Positions 31,844 through 44,900 of a stretch of DNA of 64,000 nt are shown here, piece after piece. The DNA lies in contig MU004240.1 in assembly GCA_010405405.1 (NCBI GenBank), positions 1,498,814 to 1,562,813 of the forward strand. The letters run 5' to 3'. This stretch comes from Microthyrium microscopicum. Its lineage: Eukaryota; Ascomycota; Dothideomycetes; Microthyriales; Microthyriaceae. Positions within the stretch are counted from its first letter, which is position 1; each line of letters opens with the position of its first letter. The position numbers and the translations under genes are program-made. Below the pieces are notes generated by a model. The model was not told the DNA's origin. It worked only from the letters and a program-made list of their open reading frames with translations, and searched no databases.

Positions 31844-34370
31844 TCAAGTAGTTGCAGTCTGTCCTCCTTCTACCACGCCCGTACGTTTCGCTTCCTCTAC
31901 TCTCATTTGTGCCACCTTTGACTCTGATGCTGGCTCGGGTGATTTCGACATGTCGGCCTTGACAGGGACGACCTCGCTTGATGTCTGGATCTCGGAATTG
32001 GCGAGCGTTGAACCTTGGACTTCCGAGCCAGAGAGTATCTGTGACTGTTGGGCTGAGGGGCTGACACTGCCAGGCGCTTCATCGCCGATTACCTCATCAA
32101 GACTCCGAAAGCTAAGCACGGGTTCGCCTGTAGCAGAGCCAGGTGGTGTCTCGGAGTTGAAAGTACCAGTGTCCAAACTGACAGCGCTACCATTCGGACC
32201 AAATTCGAAAGACGAAGCCTGGCGCTCATGGTGCATATCACTAAATGATGAAGCGCTCGAGTTGTTAATTGACAATTGTCGAAGAGGATCTGTGCCATCA
32301 GGAACGTTCAATCCAGTATTTTGATCAGGCAAAGCATTCGGTGCCGAAGCTCGTGGAATCTCATCTGATGAAGGACTAAGCGATGGAGATACACTCGAAT
32401 CGCCACTGTGATTAGCGGTCGCTTTGCCTTTACCAGCCGCATTCGATGGCTCGCCTGTTTCAAGTTGTGATGAGCTGCTCGAGCCGAGTTGCAGACCACC
32501 AATCCAAGATCCCTTTGAGCCCTTTCGAGCCCCCTTTTGTCGTTGCTTCTCCTCCTTTTTTGCCGCTTTGGCAGCATCCTTATCTTCCTTCTTCTTGCGT
32601 TCTTCTTCTGCTTGAATACTTTGTCGTATGGCCTCCATCATCATGAGCTCCTCCAAATCGTCAATTCTACTACGTCTAGAGCTACCACGACCAGGAAACA
32701 AGTCTTGATTTGGTTGTTCACCGCCATTTGCAATAGCTTGTTGACGATCTGCCGCGGCAAGTAGAGCTCCGACTTGACCAAGCTGAAGAGGTGCGTTACC
32801 CTCTCCACCAAACATTGTTCGTCGACGCCGTCCGAGGAGAAAGCGGCTGTTCCCGCTGTCAGGCATATTGTCCATCATATAGGCCGCATTATGCAAGGCT
32901 GTAGCAGCAGCGGCCCGTTTAAAGGCTTGAGCTCGAGCATCTGCCAACTTCTTTGCCCATTCAGGGCGCACTCTATCCGTGGTGATAACATTCGGTGAAT
33001 CTGCACTAATACTGGTATTTCGACGCCGCGAATGGCCATGAACGCCTTGCGAATTTATCGAAGATGAAGATGACATTGCGGACTTGAAGGCACTAGTGAG
33101 ATTGGCATGTACCAAACCTCGACGGAATGGTGGTGGCTCATAGGTAATACCGAGCTCTGGCGTTTTGCAGAATGGACAGGTAGCAGGCTCAGAGACAAGC
33201 TGGATATCAGCCGTTGGATCCGGTTGGCCATCTGGTTGTGTCTGTGGTTGCGAACTAGAAGCTTGTTCAGTAGGATCCCCATGTTCAGGCGGATGCGGAT
33301 CTGGCCGTTTTATTTGCACAAAGCATTCCGAGCATATGGGTTGATCACAACATCTGGTGCTATTTAGATATGGTGGGTAGTAAAGGAAGCAGATGGGGCA
33401 CTCGATAGCATCTTTGTATAAAAATGCTTCCACGGGCTGGCCGTTAAAGTACGGATCTCTCGGAAGTTGTTTCTCTTGGGGCACGATCTCTTGGGACGAG
33501 CTTCCTCGAGAAAGCGACGCGAGAGATGCCAACGTTTTTGCTCGACCGCGAAACAATGGTGACTTGGTCGGTGGATCTGGAGTCGAACTGGCCATTAAAT
33601 TAGAAGAGCTCATTGGAGAAAAGGCTGGATGTGATGGTGATAGGCTTGATGTATCATTGAGGGGAGATGATGGATGTGCCGGGATAGATATAGGTTGAGA
33701 GTGTATGTTGAGATGTGAAGAATTTGGGGTATCTGCGCACTGAGATCGAGCGGGATCCGCAGCACCACCTGGGTATACAATGTTCTCTTGTGCTTCCGGT
33801 AGTGGTAGTCCTTTTGAAATTGCAACTAGCTGGTTATCTTTCCAACTTTCCGAGTGATCATTGATTCCCTTCCAGAATGGAGCGAGCTTTCGTTCGATCT
33901 ATGGGTGTCAGATCTGATCGTTTAGCATCTAAAACATGTCTTACCATTAGCCGACGCACTGTGGGCTTGCTGAAATCCTCAGTGCCCGTGTAGGTGCCTA
34001 ATGTAACCAAATAACCGCCATCTACACCTTCCTCACGCACACTCCTATCCCGGTCGATTGCGCGCTGAGCGCGTTCTTTCTCCAATTTCCTGGCTTCACG
34101 TTCAGGCTTAGTTTCTCGTCTTGCAGCAGGGTCATCGGGATTTATGTCGGGGGGTCTATTGCCTATGTTGAAAATGTTTAGATCAGGTCTACTTGAGCGA
34201 CGGCGATTGGCAGAAGGTCTTTCGCTCTGGCGATCAGAGGAGTTGGGTTGTGGTGGAGCGGTATGTGCATGATGCGGGGAAAGGCGTGTTGGGAGAGCGT
34301 TTGCAGTGTGGGTACCTGAACCACCACGGGTTGGAGAACGAGGTCTCTCTTTAGAGGGATGATTCCCCAT
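31844..34370 (-). CDS. sip5: Sip5-like zinc-finger protein
   Basis: Exons are 33945-34370 and 31844-33898 with a 46-bp intron, giving 826 residues. The start is [17 protein letters not shown]. Met-Gly at the N-terminus is a possible myristoylation signal. After a charged helix ([20 protein letters not shown]) come [20 protein letters not shown] and [10 protein letters not shown], hallmarks of fungal Sip5. A RING-like cluster follows: [32 protein letters not shown] and [13 protein letters not shown]. The rest is Ser-rich with a Lys/Glu/Ala coiled stretch ([20 protein letters not shown]). In yeast, Sip5 binds the Snf1 kinase and the Reg1/Glc7 phosphatase, in the glucose-response pathway. The fungal protein is longer than the yeast one (~490 residues). 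The long low-complexity C-terminus is the least certain part. Confidence 0.92.
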
Positions 34371-35864
34371 TGTGCGGCCAATGTATATCAGCAGATGTTA
34401 ACGAGATGTTGAGGTTGTCGCGGTAGGGCGTTAGATGGCCATGGCAGGGCACGGGTAGAATGGGATAGCGCGAAACGATGGATATGGAATATGATGGATA
34501 TGGTGGTGGCAGCGAGGAAGTGATTGCTGTTGTTTCGATGAGTAGGTGATTTAAACGAATCGGTAGAGGTTGATGGATAAATAAAAAGAGGGGAGAAACT
34601 GGGGTTGGTTGTTGATGTTGGAGAGTCTGGAGGTGATGTCAAAAGTGGAGAGTAAAGGTTAAGTCAGCCGGCGGCAGCTGCAACCCAGCATAAGGAAAGC
34701 GCGGAATAGGCAGGGATGCGAAGCTTGACGAAGCAACGACACTGGATGCAATCAAATGCGAGGATCCAAACACAATGCAGCAACAGCGGTGTAGAGGAAT
34801 AAAGACAAAAAGAAACACCAATGCAACAATTCTCGCAGTGAAGAGGAAGAAGGATGAAGAGTAAAAGAGGGAAGAGGGATGGTGAAATGGTGGTTAGACT
34901 TACTAGTCAGTGGTCAGTGGAGCAGATGGTGGTTGTAAACTTGTATTACACACCCATCTCTAACCTGCATCAGCACACGAGCCTGAAAGCCGTCCGGGGA
35001 AAAGCTGCACGGCCAGATCACGACAAATAAGAATGACTTGTCGATAGCTGTGCACTGCGCGTGTACCTGTAATTTGCCTTGTAGCCCTGGTCTAAGTAGT
35101 CTTGGTACTTCTCAAAGCCTCAAAGGTCACTGAAATCAAGGATTCAATGCTATCATACATGGCCCTCTATCTAGTAGCACAACGCCCCTTATGTACTCTG
35201 TACGAACAACATTTGAACCTCCACAGATCGCGTTGTCACAGAATTTCTTCAAAACCAACCGCTCCAACGGCCCAAGATGTTGATCATCTCTCACAATCAA
35301 TCAACTATCGGTCTCTGGACAATTTCTATAGGAAAGAAAGAATTCTATATGAAGGCACATCAACAAAGGTACATACGCTGACATCTACCGCAACTTAGCG
35401 TTTTGGTTCCGCATAACTCCGTCTTTGATTGTCCCTATACATCACAATGAGGTCAGATATACATATTTCGAAAACGATCCATCAGTCAATATACTCCAGT
35501 CATTCTCTTATCTTTCCATGTCTCATACACTCCCAAATATCTGGTATATCCCAGTAAAGGAGGGCAGCATGACACTCGAGCTACCCATAGCTCACCAACA
35601 ATGTCTTAGCTTCATGTCTCAGTGACTGATATCAGTGTACACGTTGTACTGACTCTATGTAGCACCTAGATATTCAAGATTATACTTTTCTCCAAGCCAT
35701 CCACTTGCCGTTGCGCATGTACCCCAAGGTACAGTACCATACATACTAGGTATATTTCGGCTACACAGGACAGCAATCTCCAAACACGTGTCTATCAAAC
35801 ACCCCAAATCCATTCTATATACAAACAAACCCCCTTTTCCCACCACGCCAGAATGTATAAACAA
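34371..35864. other. Intergenic, no gene seen
   Basis: This 1,494-bp stretch holds the sip5 promoter and leader and the 3' side of the lactate dehydrogenase gene. ORFs at 34388-34642, 34639-34821 and 35102-35398 have compositions typical of chance frames. No repeat is seen. Confidence 0.55.
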
Positions 35865-37435
35865 CTATAACTTCGCCTTCTCCTTGCCCACCCCCGGCGC
35901 CTTCTCCATCGGCCCAGCCAACCCATCATAAACCGCAAATCCCCTCATATCACTCGGCACCGGCAAAATATGCCCATGGCTAATCAACCCCCTCGCATCA
36001 ACCATACTCGGCTGCAAATCCTCCACCCGCGCTGCCCCAATCAACCGCATATTCATCTCCATCTCATCCTTGAGCAACTGCATCGCTCTATCCACACCAG
36101 CAAGGCCATAAGCGCTCATTGCATATAGAAACGGTCTCCCTATACCGACTCCCGTGGCCCCAAGACATAATGCTTTGATGATATCAGTTGCGCGCCGTAC
36201 TCCTCCATCAATGTAGATCTCTATCGCCTTGTCAAGTCCTTGCGCGCGTAGGACGGGCATAACTTCAGCGAGGACTTCGATGCCTGAACGCGCAGTGTCG
36301 AGTTGCCGCCCTCCGTGGTTCGAGAGAACGACGCCGTGAACGCCTACGTCGATTGCGCGCAGCACGTCTTCAACGCGTTGCACGCCTTTGAGGATGATGG
36401 GCATTTTCGTTATGCTCAAGAACCATGGTATATCTTTCCAGCTTAGACTTGGATCGATAAAACTGCTTATTGCGCGCGCTGCTCCTTGGGAGCGATCTAC
36501 GTTGTCGCCGCCTTTGTTTTGCACGTTTGAGCCGACGTCGCTGAATTTGGACCGCATGTCTTTTTCTCGTCGACCGAGTTGGGGGGCATCGACGGTGATG
36601 AAGAGGCCTTTGCAGCCGCGTTTTTCGGCGTGTTGGACGATTTTGCGGGTGATTTCGCGGTCTTTGTTGACGTAGAGTTGTAGCCATTGGACTTGGTCTC
36701 CTTCTGCGGCGTCCATGATCTCGTCGAATGAACAGGATGCCAGTGTAGGTATCATCTGCACGACATTATGCCTCTTTGCGCCCTTTGTGAGCAAAACCTC
36801 GCCTTCCGGATGTCCAAGTTTGCCGAGTGCCGTAGCAGTAACGTAGAACGGTATAGAGACTTTCGAACCAAGCATCGTAGTTGATGTATCAATGGTGCCT
36901 ACATCAACCAGCACCCGCGGTCTAAACCAAATCTTCTGAAACGCATTCCTATTCTCGCGCATCGTCTACTCACCACATTAGCCCAAACATCTCTCCTTCC
37001 CAGAACAGCAAAACTCACAATCTCATCATCAGCCGCACTGCTATAATAAGCCCAAGCCTGCCCCTTCATAACCCTCTTCGCCACACTCTCAAAATCCAAT
37101 AAATTAAAACACTCATCCAACCCCGGCATCCTCTCCACCCTCTCCAACCGCGCCCGTTCCTCATCATCAATCTCCTCCTCAACTTTCTCCACACCACTCA
37201 TATCGACATCGCCCAAATGTTTGTCTTTCGGTAGATACTTGTCCAGCGTATCTGGTGGATGGATCGGCTCAAAGGCAGTGGTGGCGTCTTTGCCGGCATA
37301 TTTTAGGATTATGGCGGGGCCGCCGGGGTGTTCGGGGAGAAATTCGGTGACGTCGTAGGCTTTGCGGTGGACGATTACCCAGCAGGAGGATTTGCTGTTG
37401 TGGGTGGCGATTTCGTCGCCGGTGAGCTTGGCCAT
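35865..37435 (-). CDS. Flavocytochrome b2-like L-lactate dehydrogenase (FMN-dependent)
   Basis: Exons are 37019-37435 and 35865-36965, separated by a 53-bp intron, giving 505 residues. The N-terminal cytochrome b5 domain (~1-80) shows CWVIVHRKAYDVTEFLPEHP with the first heme His and AFEPIHPPDTL with the second. The FMN barrel (~110-480) has AYYSSAADDEITMRENRNAF, FYVTATALGKLGHPEGE, WLQLYVNKDRE, and SNHGGRQLDTARSG with the catalytic His/Arg, then YIDGGVRRATDIIKALCLGA. The intron sits between DDEI and TMREN, and splicing restores the family sequence exactly. The family oxidises L-lactate or a related 2-hydroxy acid and passes electrons to cytochrome c. I chose the start at MAKLTGDE, as in relatives. 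A longer in-frame start at 37570 adds 45 residues of poor quality. A mitochondrial presequence is not obvious. Confidence 0.93.
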
Positions 37436-38229
37436 TGGAACAGGGGAGTGGGTAGGCGGGAGAGGTCGAGGGTCAGTGAGGTCGAGGTGTGCTGTATGAT
37501 TGAGTCTAAGAAAGAAAATATATAGCGAAGGAATTGAGAGAGTATGTATACTACTTAGCATGCACTTCACGATATCGTAGAGGGGCGGAAGTATGCAGAG
37601 TAAATATAGTAGTATGCAGGACCTCTAAACTTCAAGCTCGGTATATCGGGTAAAAGTAGCCTAGCTCAAGGTGAAAAGTCTAGGCATATCAACTCAGAGT
37701 GTATGATAAGCTTTAAAATCTGCAAAGTGCGGAAAGAATTGCGTTCGGGCGGGCGGGAGCGAACAAGGTGGAGTTCTCAAGATCCAAACCTCGTTGACAG
37801 CTTTTAAGTGGAGTGACGACATTTTGTGCAGGGCAGGGGTTTGTATGATCCACACAGAGGGAAGGTATATCAAATCTGAATTTACTATTGCAAAAATATG
37901 ATGATGGGGTAGTAGTAATATTGTATTGTTACAAGTTTTGAGCTAAGCCTGACAATAGTGAAAAAGCTTTACATAATGCTGTCGTGAAGGGTAATCTAGT
38001 GTTGTTGCCTGAAGGTGATCCGTAGCAGAGATATCTATCGAATTTATATCCGTCGCTAGTAGATATGGAAAATGCATGTCATTGCAAGTCGCTATGCAAT
38101 GTAAAGAATAAGATGCATCTAACGCCAACAAATGCTGGTTCCTTAAAGATCATCCATGCCAATCATGAGGCAAGACCGTTCCATACATAATCATTCGCCA
38201 TATATCCATGGTACAACCATGAGTTATTC
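37436..38229. other. Intergenic, no gene seen
   Basis: This 794-bp gap covers the lactate dehydrogenase promoter and the 3' region of the phosphatase gene. I see no ORF worth calling and no repeat. Confidence 0.6.
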
Positions 38230-40916
38230 TCATGCGGACCGTGGTGTTTGTTCCGCTAACCATTCCAACACAGTCTCATAGCAAAGTACATATTGCCTTA
38301 AGCTTTGCACCATGCTGAGCCGCTGCAGACGAAAGTCCTCGACAGCTTTCTCAACCAAGTCAATATCATCGCGAACAACCCAGTCCTGCTCGCCATTCCC
38401 AGACATTGGAGTGATTGATCCGCTACTTGAGTTATCTGTAAGCTCATGTGACGAGAAGACACTGGAGAGCGATTTGTCGATTTCCATGGGTGTATATTGA
38501 CGGTCTAGTGAAACCGGCTTGCTTTGCTTTCGATGGGTGCGCTGTCGCTTCATCATATCGATGACCGAGTCGACTGTGCAGAATGTTCCAGTGCGACCAC
38601 ATCCGGCGCTGCAATGTACAAGCATAGGGCGTACGTCGTCTTCAGCTGGAGTTGCTGGTGACGCTGCAGTTGTTCGTCGGACAACTGCATCGCATTGCTC
38701 AACAAGACCTAGTAGATGAGCGGGGTGAGCCGGTGCGCCGAAATCAGGCCAATTGGAATATTGTAGTTGAGTAACTTCGCGCATACGTGCGAATGGCTCA
38801 AGGTCATTAGATAGGGTGAAGCGACGGACCATTACAAATGGTTGCTCAGAGTCGGGGTCTACTTCTTGAGGGAGTTGAGGTGGAGTTTTCCCAAAGACAG
38901 GATTCGTCGATCTACGGCGACCTGCTGAGGGTCTCTCTGTGTGGTGATGAATTTTGGAGGGTTCAAGCGAGGCTCGATGTTCGGATAGGAAGGTGAGATG
39001 TAGAGGGCCAAAGTGTTTTTGCGACCAGTAGTTGTGGGCCTTGACTTGACCAGATTCCATTTCAGCAGTAAGCATCAAAATCACGCGTACGTCTTGCTGC
39101 CATACAGCCTTCCAAAAGTCCTATTACATGTTAGCAACAATCTTAGGGATCAATCAGGGAAACTTACATTGAAAGTGCTCGGTATGGGACCTTGAGTAGC
39201 AATGTATCGCTTGTTAGACCAAGTTGCTTTGATGTGATTTGCATTGATGTAATCGCATGCGCCTGCTGGTAAACCCTCAATTTTGACTCTGGAATGCTCG
39301 TATGGCCAGATATTGTTGTACCGGTTTTTGGATCCTTTTTCGATACCAGCGAGTTGCACGTTCCGGGTGCCTGGAGTACCTGGAGTGCCATAGTGAACTT
39401 GACCGGAAAGCGCTTGCTGCATCCGTTTTTGCTCCATCTTTTCGATAGCGAGGAATTTGTCCGACGCCAGCTTCCCGTCGTTGCGCTCATCAGAAGCTAA
39501 TCTTAGCCATTGAGGAATCTCTTCTAACTGGACAGCAGTCATATTGATTGGCCGTTTCATAGCAATTTGTCCGACACCGCCGATGAGATCCATGTTCTGT
39601 CTGATGTTGCCAAAGAAAGGGTTAGCGGCACTTTTCGTCATTGGCATCGGGCATCCTCCTATGACCGGGGCCAGATTATTTGAAGGTAGTGTGAGTAACG
39701 ATGCCGGTGATTCGTTGCTAGATGAACTGCTATCTGTTTGCACAAAAAGCGGGAACTGCCTTGCAAAGTCATAGAATCCGCCGCGAATGACATATGACGT
39801 GCCGGACCAACCTTCGGTTGCAAATTTCTTGAGCATATTGACGCAAGCCTGTGCATCCTTTGCCTTGGAAGCACTTGCATCGTACACGACGATATATTTA
39901 CAGCTGCGCCACCGCTCGAATTTCTTCTTTTGATCTGCTGACCGATTGAACGTTTCGGCCAGCTTTTGGGTGTTGTAGGATGCCCGCTTCAGCAATGTAG
40001 TTGGAATACATAGGTTTAACGCACCCCGAATCTTTGAACGAGAATATTGAGTTGATACTCTCAGATCGAGTAATAAGACCTCCTCGTTTGATGCTTCGAG
40101 AAGCGTGACGATATGAGATGGTGGCGCAAAAGGTGGTCCATCAGTAGAATCCATCCCTTCTTTTCGTCCATTTGTTGGTAATGTCTCTGCACGCGAATGT
40201 AATGCAGCTAATGGCGCATTATGGATTGCAGGGGGAAGAGAAAGCCGTATTTCGTCATCTCGTAGAAATTGCACGGCCTGAGGAGCCGCCAAGGCTTCCC
40301 GGTCGGTAAAGCCAGCAGGAGAGTTGCGACGCGGTCGATCTGTGATATTAGTGTAGGGAGATGATAGAGTTCGTTTTGGAGATCTAGGCTTTTCTTCATG
40401 TAGATATGTTTCTAGTGCACCAGGAACGGTTTTGGTGGTCGGTGATGTCACCTTGACAGATGTTGGTCTAGAAGGTTGTACATCCCCACCCTGTGACGCA
40501 AATGACGACGATATATTGAAATTGAAACCGCTTTGAGAACCACGAAGATCAGATTGACGCTTGAACTCTGCAAAATCTGGATTTTGGTCGACAGGAATGA
40601 TTCGTGGGCTTGCTGCGGCAGTCGATCGTATCCTTGATGAGGGAGGTGACCAGTTATTTCGAGCATGGGCTCCAGCACCAGAAGACGCGCCGGATTTGGA
40701 AGCATCGACGGCAAGGTTGAAATAATTTGGACTTGCATCATGACGTTCAGCAGGTTGGCGACTAGTATGTCTGCTTACAGCTGGTCGTGAAGCGCGAATC
40801 TGAGCGGAGGGTGTTGTAATGGAATTATTTGTGACGAGAGGAGTGTTGATGCGTTGATGATGGCCGCGTCCCATAGGACTCGAGCACGGAGAACGACTAG
40901 CATTGGCTGTGGACAT
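38230..40916 (-). CDS. Pyp-type MAP-kinase tyrosine phosphatase with rhodanese domain
   Basis: Exons are 39168-40916 and 38230-39120 with a 47-bp intron, giving 879 residues from MSTANASRS (an upstream ATG at 40994 would add 26). Residues ~1-255 are Ser/Pro/Arg-rich and disordered. Residues ~260-390 form a rhodanese/Cdc25-like domain (LLDLRVSTQYSRSKIRGALN, YVIRGGFYDF). Its active-site Cys position reads YDASAS, so it is probably catalytically dead and used for docking. The tyrosine phosphatase domain (~500-870) shows RYNNIWPYEHSRVKI, YINANHIK, WPDFGAP (~707) and HCSAGCGRTGTFC with the nucleophile Cys near 753. This two-domain plan matches fission-yeast Pyp1/Pyp2, which dephosphorylate the Hog1/Sty1 kinase. 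A ~50-residue polar insert lies after the P-loop. Confidence 0.92.
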
Positions 40917-43900
40917 TTTGGCGTTGATGTGTGAGTGCGAATTCAGGGTCCTAGCCTTGGAGTATCCGATTAGATGCAGAATCGTGTGCGGCAAGATTCA
41001 GGTCCCATCAATTGTTGTAACAACAAAATATGAACATGTTGTGGAAGCGGTAGAATCCAGGTACAAATGGTGGGCGCTGGAAAGGTGATAGAAGCGGCGT
41101 TGAATAGGTGAGTTAATGGCGAGAGGTGATGTTAGGGAAAGGAGGGATTGTTTGAGAAGTGAGAATAAAGGTGGTGGAGATGGGGAGTGGATAAGTAAGT
41201 AAGAATAGGAAGGGAACCAACGTCAGTAGTTGTTTCGCCAATTTAGTGGGCTTCCCGGTGGCAGAGAATAGAGAGCAGCGAGTTTATTCAGCCAAAGCAG
41301 CCAAAGGTAGGCAAGCCAGGGTGGGAGGATGCACAGAGATGATGGCGAATTGGCTATGACGTCGGTTCAGCAGTCTTAAGGGAGAGGCAAGTGTGTCAGC
41401 CTCACCAAAAATCAGTCCACCAAGAGTCCAGACCGATCAACAGACGAGACAAAGACAAAGAAAGTCAGCGAGGCTTTGTTCCTGGAAGAGGCTGATGTTT
41501 CGCAAACACACACCAATGCCTCAACGTGGAAGTCGGCAGGATATAGGAAAGAGCCAGGTGATGCGAACTAGTAGTAAAGTAGTCGGTTGACGAGGGTGGT
41601 GTTACTGGCGTGGTGGGCACTGGACAATAGTCATCAAACTCGGGCTGAGCAATTCAGGTGAGCAGGCTACGTTACAAATTACTCTTACCGTCTTGCGGAA
41701 TCTACGGAGTAAAGAGGCATTGATCAAGTCTGCGTTCATAGCAGGTTCTAGCCTTCAAGGCATTCCATTTCAGATGGCAAGCGCTGAGAACCAAGGCAAT
41801 TGCTCTCCAAAAACCCACGATTACACATTATATCAGATCAGATGCACGTTATTAATATGGAATTATCCACGCCTTCTGCCTTTGGCTCCACACCAATTCA
41901 ACTCAACAACCCGCGACCCTGGGGCCTGCATACCATTGCACTTGTAGAATCGTGCCGCTCGTTAATAATACTATTAATACAGCTCAAACCGGTAGCCTTG
42001 GCCCTCGAAACTTTGACCATGTCTAAGCTCCCGGAGTCTTCTCCGTTGCTGCCAACCACGACCTTCTTTTAATTGTTTTCCAGAACATCTCCTGATACAC
42101 TCGTCATCACTCAAAAAAGTACATGCAAAAAGTAGAATCGTTGAATTCTCCGCGCCAACTCACGATTGGTGTATGCGTTGAACCATTCACGGGAACCATC
42201 GCGTGCTACCCTTTTGGCTGGGTTGCTTTCGCCCATGGTACTGGCCTCCCTACCTGTACCACCATCCCATGGCCTCTAATGAGGCCGCCTGAAAGCAGTA
42301 TTGCTGCATAACTCATTTCTTTCTCGATGCAGACCAGTTGCAATTCCAGACATCGAACCCATGATACTAATAGCAATGAATATAGGGACGTTTCGCATTA
42401 CTATATGATTCGTCATGGAAGCCCACTATCGGTCTGAACCCAAACAGGGCAAACCAAGCACAGAGTAACAAACAGGGAAACAATTGCACATAATCAGCAA
42501 CAAGGTACGGTGGCATCCATCCATCTACAATCCCCTCCCGTCCCACCAACCACAGATTCGTTGGATGAGTGTGTGAGTGGATCATGACAAGCGAGGGAAT
42601 ATGCACGAAGCCTGCTAGCGTGCACCCTGTTGATGCGAGCCAAATTCTAGACCACATCTCTTCCATTCTTCCCGCGATATATCTGTATGCTGTGTTTTAC
42701 TCTATCTCTGGATGCTTGTTCTACTTACACGATATATGCACGCGAGCTTATCCTTCAGCTGGCTTCGTAACACGCCTTCAAAGATCCAGAACGTCGTGAT
42801 GATGACCGTTGCAACGCACAGATCAGTTAGACCCTGATGACATCACTGGCGCAAAAGTCAATCTCATTGTTGTCAATCTATATCCGTTTTCGGCTCTCGG
42901 CATCGCCCGCAGCCAGCTGGTCGTTTCAAATTATTCCCAAAGAGGGTTTCGAGATGTCGTGGTTTGCACATCACTGCCTACTTATCTTGAATTTGAACGT
43001 GCCTGAGCCAAAGGAGAAAACTTTCCGTTGCGCAACTTCACTGTTTGCTAACTTCCAACCTCAACTCCCAACTTCCTTCCATGATGCATACTGCATCCAA
43101 CGTGGACTGACACTTAAACATTAAATTCACACGCGGTCTGGACTCTCGAAAATGGCGACAGTTTGAACCCACAATTGAATATTGAACATTTTATAGCATC
43201 AATTTCCAACTTCCAAGGTTGTTTCATGCTGTAGGAAAGAAAGCTACTCATGCAATCACCAGGATCACTCGTGCTGAACCCCACATATCGATGCGGTGAA
43301 GGGTCTTTTTCGCTATGCCCACGTTCTAGACTAATATAGAGCTTGTGAGCTGTTGATGCAGTCGGCTTCGTTGACATCAAGAACTCGTTCTCAACACCGT
43401 TGTATGGAATTTTACAGATTCCCATATCATCCAAATATTCCAAATTTACATCTAAGGCTTCGCATCAAGGGGTATACGTACATGGAGCTAGAGTAGCCGG
43501 TAATGATAAGTTGCGGATTGTGTTGGAAGCGGCGGGGCCTTCTAAACGCACCGGAATATTTTATGCATCTCCGGTGCAACTGATGAATGCCATGTCACAG
43601 AGTATTGCGCCTACAGTAATCAGTAGTGGACGGATAATTTGCATATTCCTATCCCAAATTTCCCGAATGGCATTCGACTTTTTGTCAAGCCGATATCTAT
43701 GCGATCATTGATGTTCTAGTTCATGATGGTAAGAACTTCTGCAAATACAGATAATGTTGTGGAATATATCGTGAGCTTCATTGCACGCCCTCTAACTTCC
43801 AAAATCATATTAGAAGATTCAATTGAGAATCCATCAAGGGCTTGCGTCCAAGAAATTACCTGTCTTCTTCTCATTATCACTTTACAATTATTAAAAGGAT

Positions 43901-44513
43901 AGAAAGTCATACATGAAAGATATGTACACAGATCTTGACTAGACATAACGGCATACCAGCTGTCTCGTCAGACCACTCTATTCGCTCATAAACTGTTCTC
44001 AGAACAAAAGTCAGTGTATCAACAACCACTACAAAATTCAGCTAGTAACAACCATTATCGAAACCATACATACAACGTCTAACTACAATCATCATACCAA
44101 ATTCCTTAGACAAATCACTCCTTACGAAAGCCAGCACGCAGTCCAAATATAGGACTCAAGACCCAAAACCTATCTTGATCTCTCTATCCAACAAATTCTA
44201 CCTATCGGCAGCCGGCAAGCCCCATCAGTCCAACCAATACACTCCCTTCTATAAAGGCCAGCCCCAAGCACCCAAATCCAGGTTCTACTCATCTCGCTCG
44301 TAACTAATAATTGCGCGCAATATAAAAATCGCCTATAAGCATTTTCATGCGCACGAAAGACTGGAGGGGAAATTAGAACAACATGGATTCGAATTTGTGA
44401 GAGTTCAGTATAAGATTTACATACTTCCTACCTCTCGATATAAAATTAAACTTTTATCCACCGTTCTCTACTCACATATACTAAAGTTTTCACTCGTTTC
44501 TTAACCTTCGAAA
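40917..44513. other. Long intergenic region, no gene supported
   Basis: This 3.6-kb gap is the largest without a gene. The first ~500 bp are purine-rich leader and promoter sequence of the phosphatase gene. ORFs of 76-109 codons (for example 42367-42666 minus, 43114-43443 minus, 43400-43711 plus) lack domains and plausible splice extensions. I see no terminal repeats or RIP-like composition, so no transposon is indicated. It borders the small secreted protein gene. Confidence 0.5.
44439..44445 (+). promoter_or_regulatory. TATA-like box of the small secreted protein gene
   Basis: TATAAAA lies about 69-75 bp upstream of the ATG at 44514, a suitable distance. Confidence 0.4.
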
Positions 44514-44900
44514 ATGCAGTTCAAATCGGCAGTTTTGTTGTTGTTGGGATGTAGCTCCATTGTGTCTGCGCGCGTTGCGTTACCACAGGCGCTAATGGAT
44601 AAGTCGATATGCTTTGATGCGTTTGATTGTCTTTTGGTAAGTGATACTTCACTCAATCTGGATATTAGGAGGTTATGGGCTAATGTGGGTGTATAGTCTG
44701 GTAGCTGGAATTGCGATAGGAGTGGGAACAATGGATATTTATTCGGACTTTTAGGGTAAGTGAAGACACTGAATGATTGATGGGAAAATACTGATTGTGA
44801 TAGAACGTGTACTTCTTCGTCTACTCCTGCTGCGGCTGCGACTCCTGCTGCGGCTGCGACTCCTGCTGCGGCTGCGACTCTGGCGGCGAAGAGTACTTAG
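44514..44900 (+). CDS. Small secreted four-cysteine protein (effector-like), 92 aa
   Basis: No family is recognised. Exons are 44514-44636, 44697-44755 and 44804-44900. Both introns (60 and 48 bp) have GTAAGTGA donors and TAG acceptors. Residues 1-19 (MQFKSAVLLLLGCSSIVSA) are a clear signal peptide. The mature part has four Cys (33, 39, 47, 63) in SICFDAFDCLL, SGSWNCDRSG and GLLGTCTSSS, enough for two disulfides. The tail is three TPAAAA repeats followed by TLAAKST. Small size, secretion and paired Cys are typical of fungal effectors or surface-active peptides, but that role is inference. The three-exon model gives one continuous frame to a stop. Any other splice choice loses the later Cys, which supports it. 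Confidence 0.75.
44823..44876 (+). repeat. 18-bp minisatellite, three perfect copies
   Basis: The unit ACTCCTGCTGCGGCTGCG is repeated three times without change inside the last exon of the small secreted protein and encodes TPAAAA. Copy number is likely to vary between strains. Confidence 0.92.

Noticed and set aside
42367-42666. 99-codon minus-strand ORF with hydrophobic stretches
   Set aside because: The hydrophobic runs fit a chance frame. There are no family motifs, and no intron joins it to other coding sequence.
43114-43443. 109-codon minus-strand ORF in the gene-poor region
   Set aside because: No domain, no flanking splice extension and no upstream regulatory sign. Composition is close to random.
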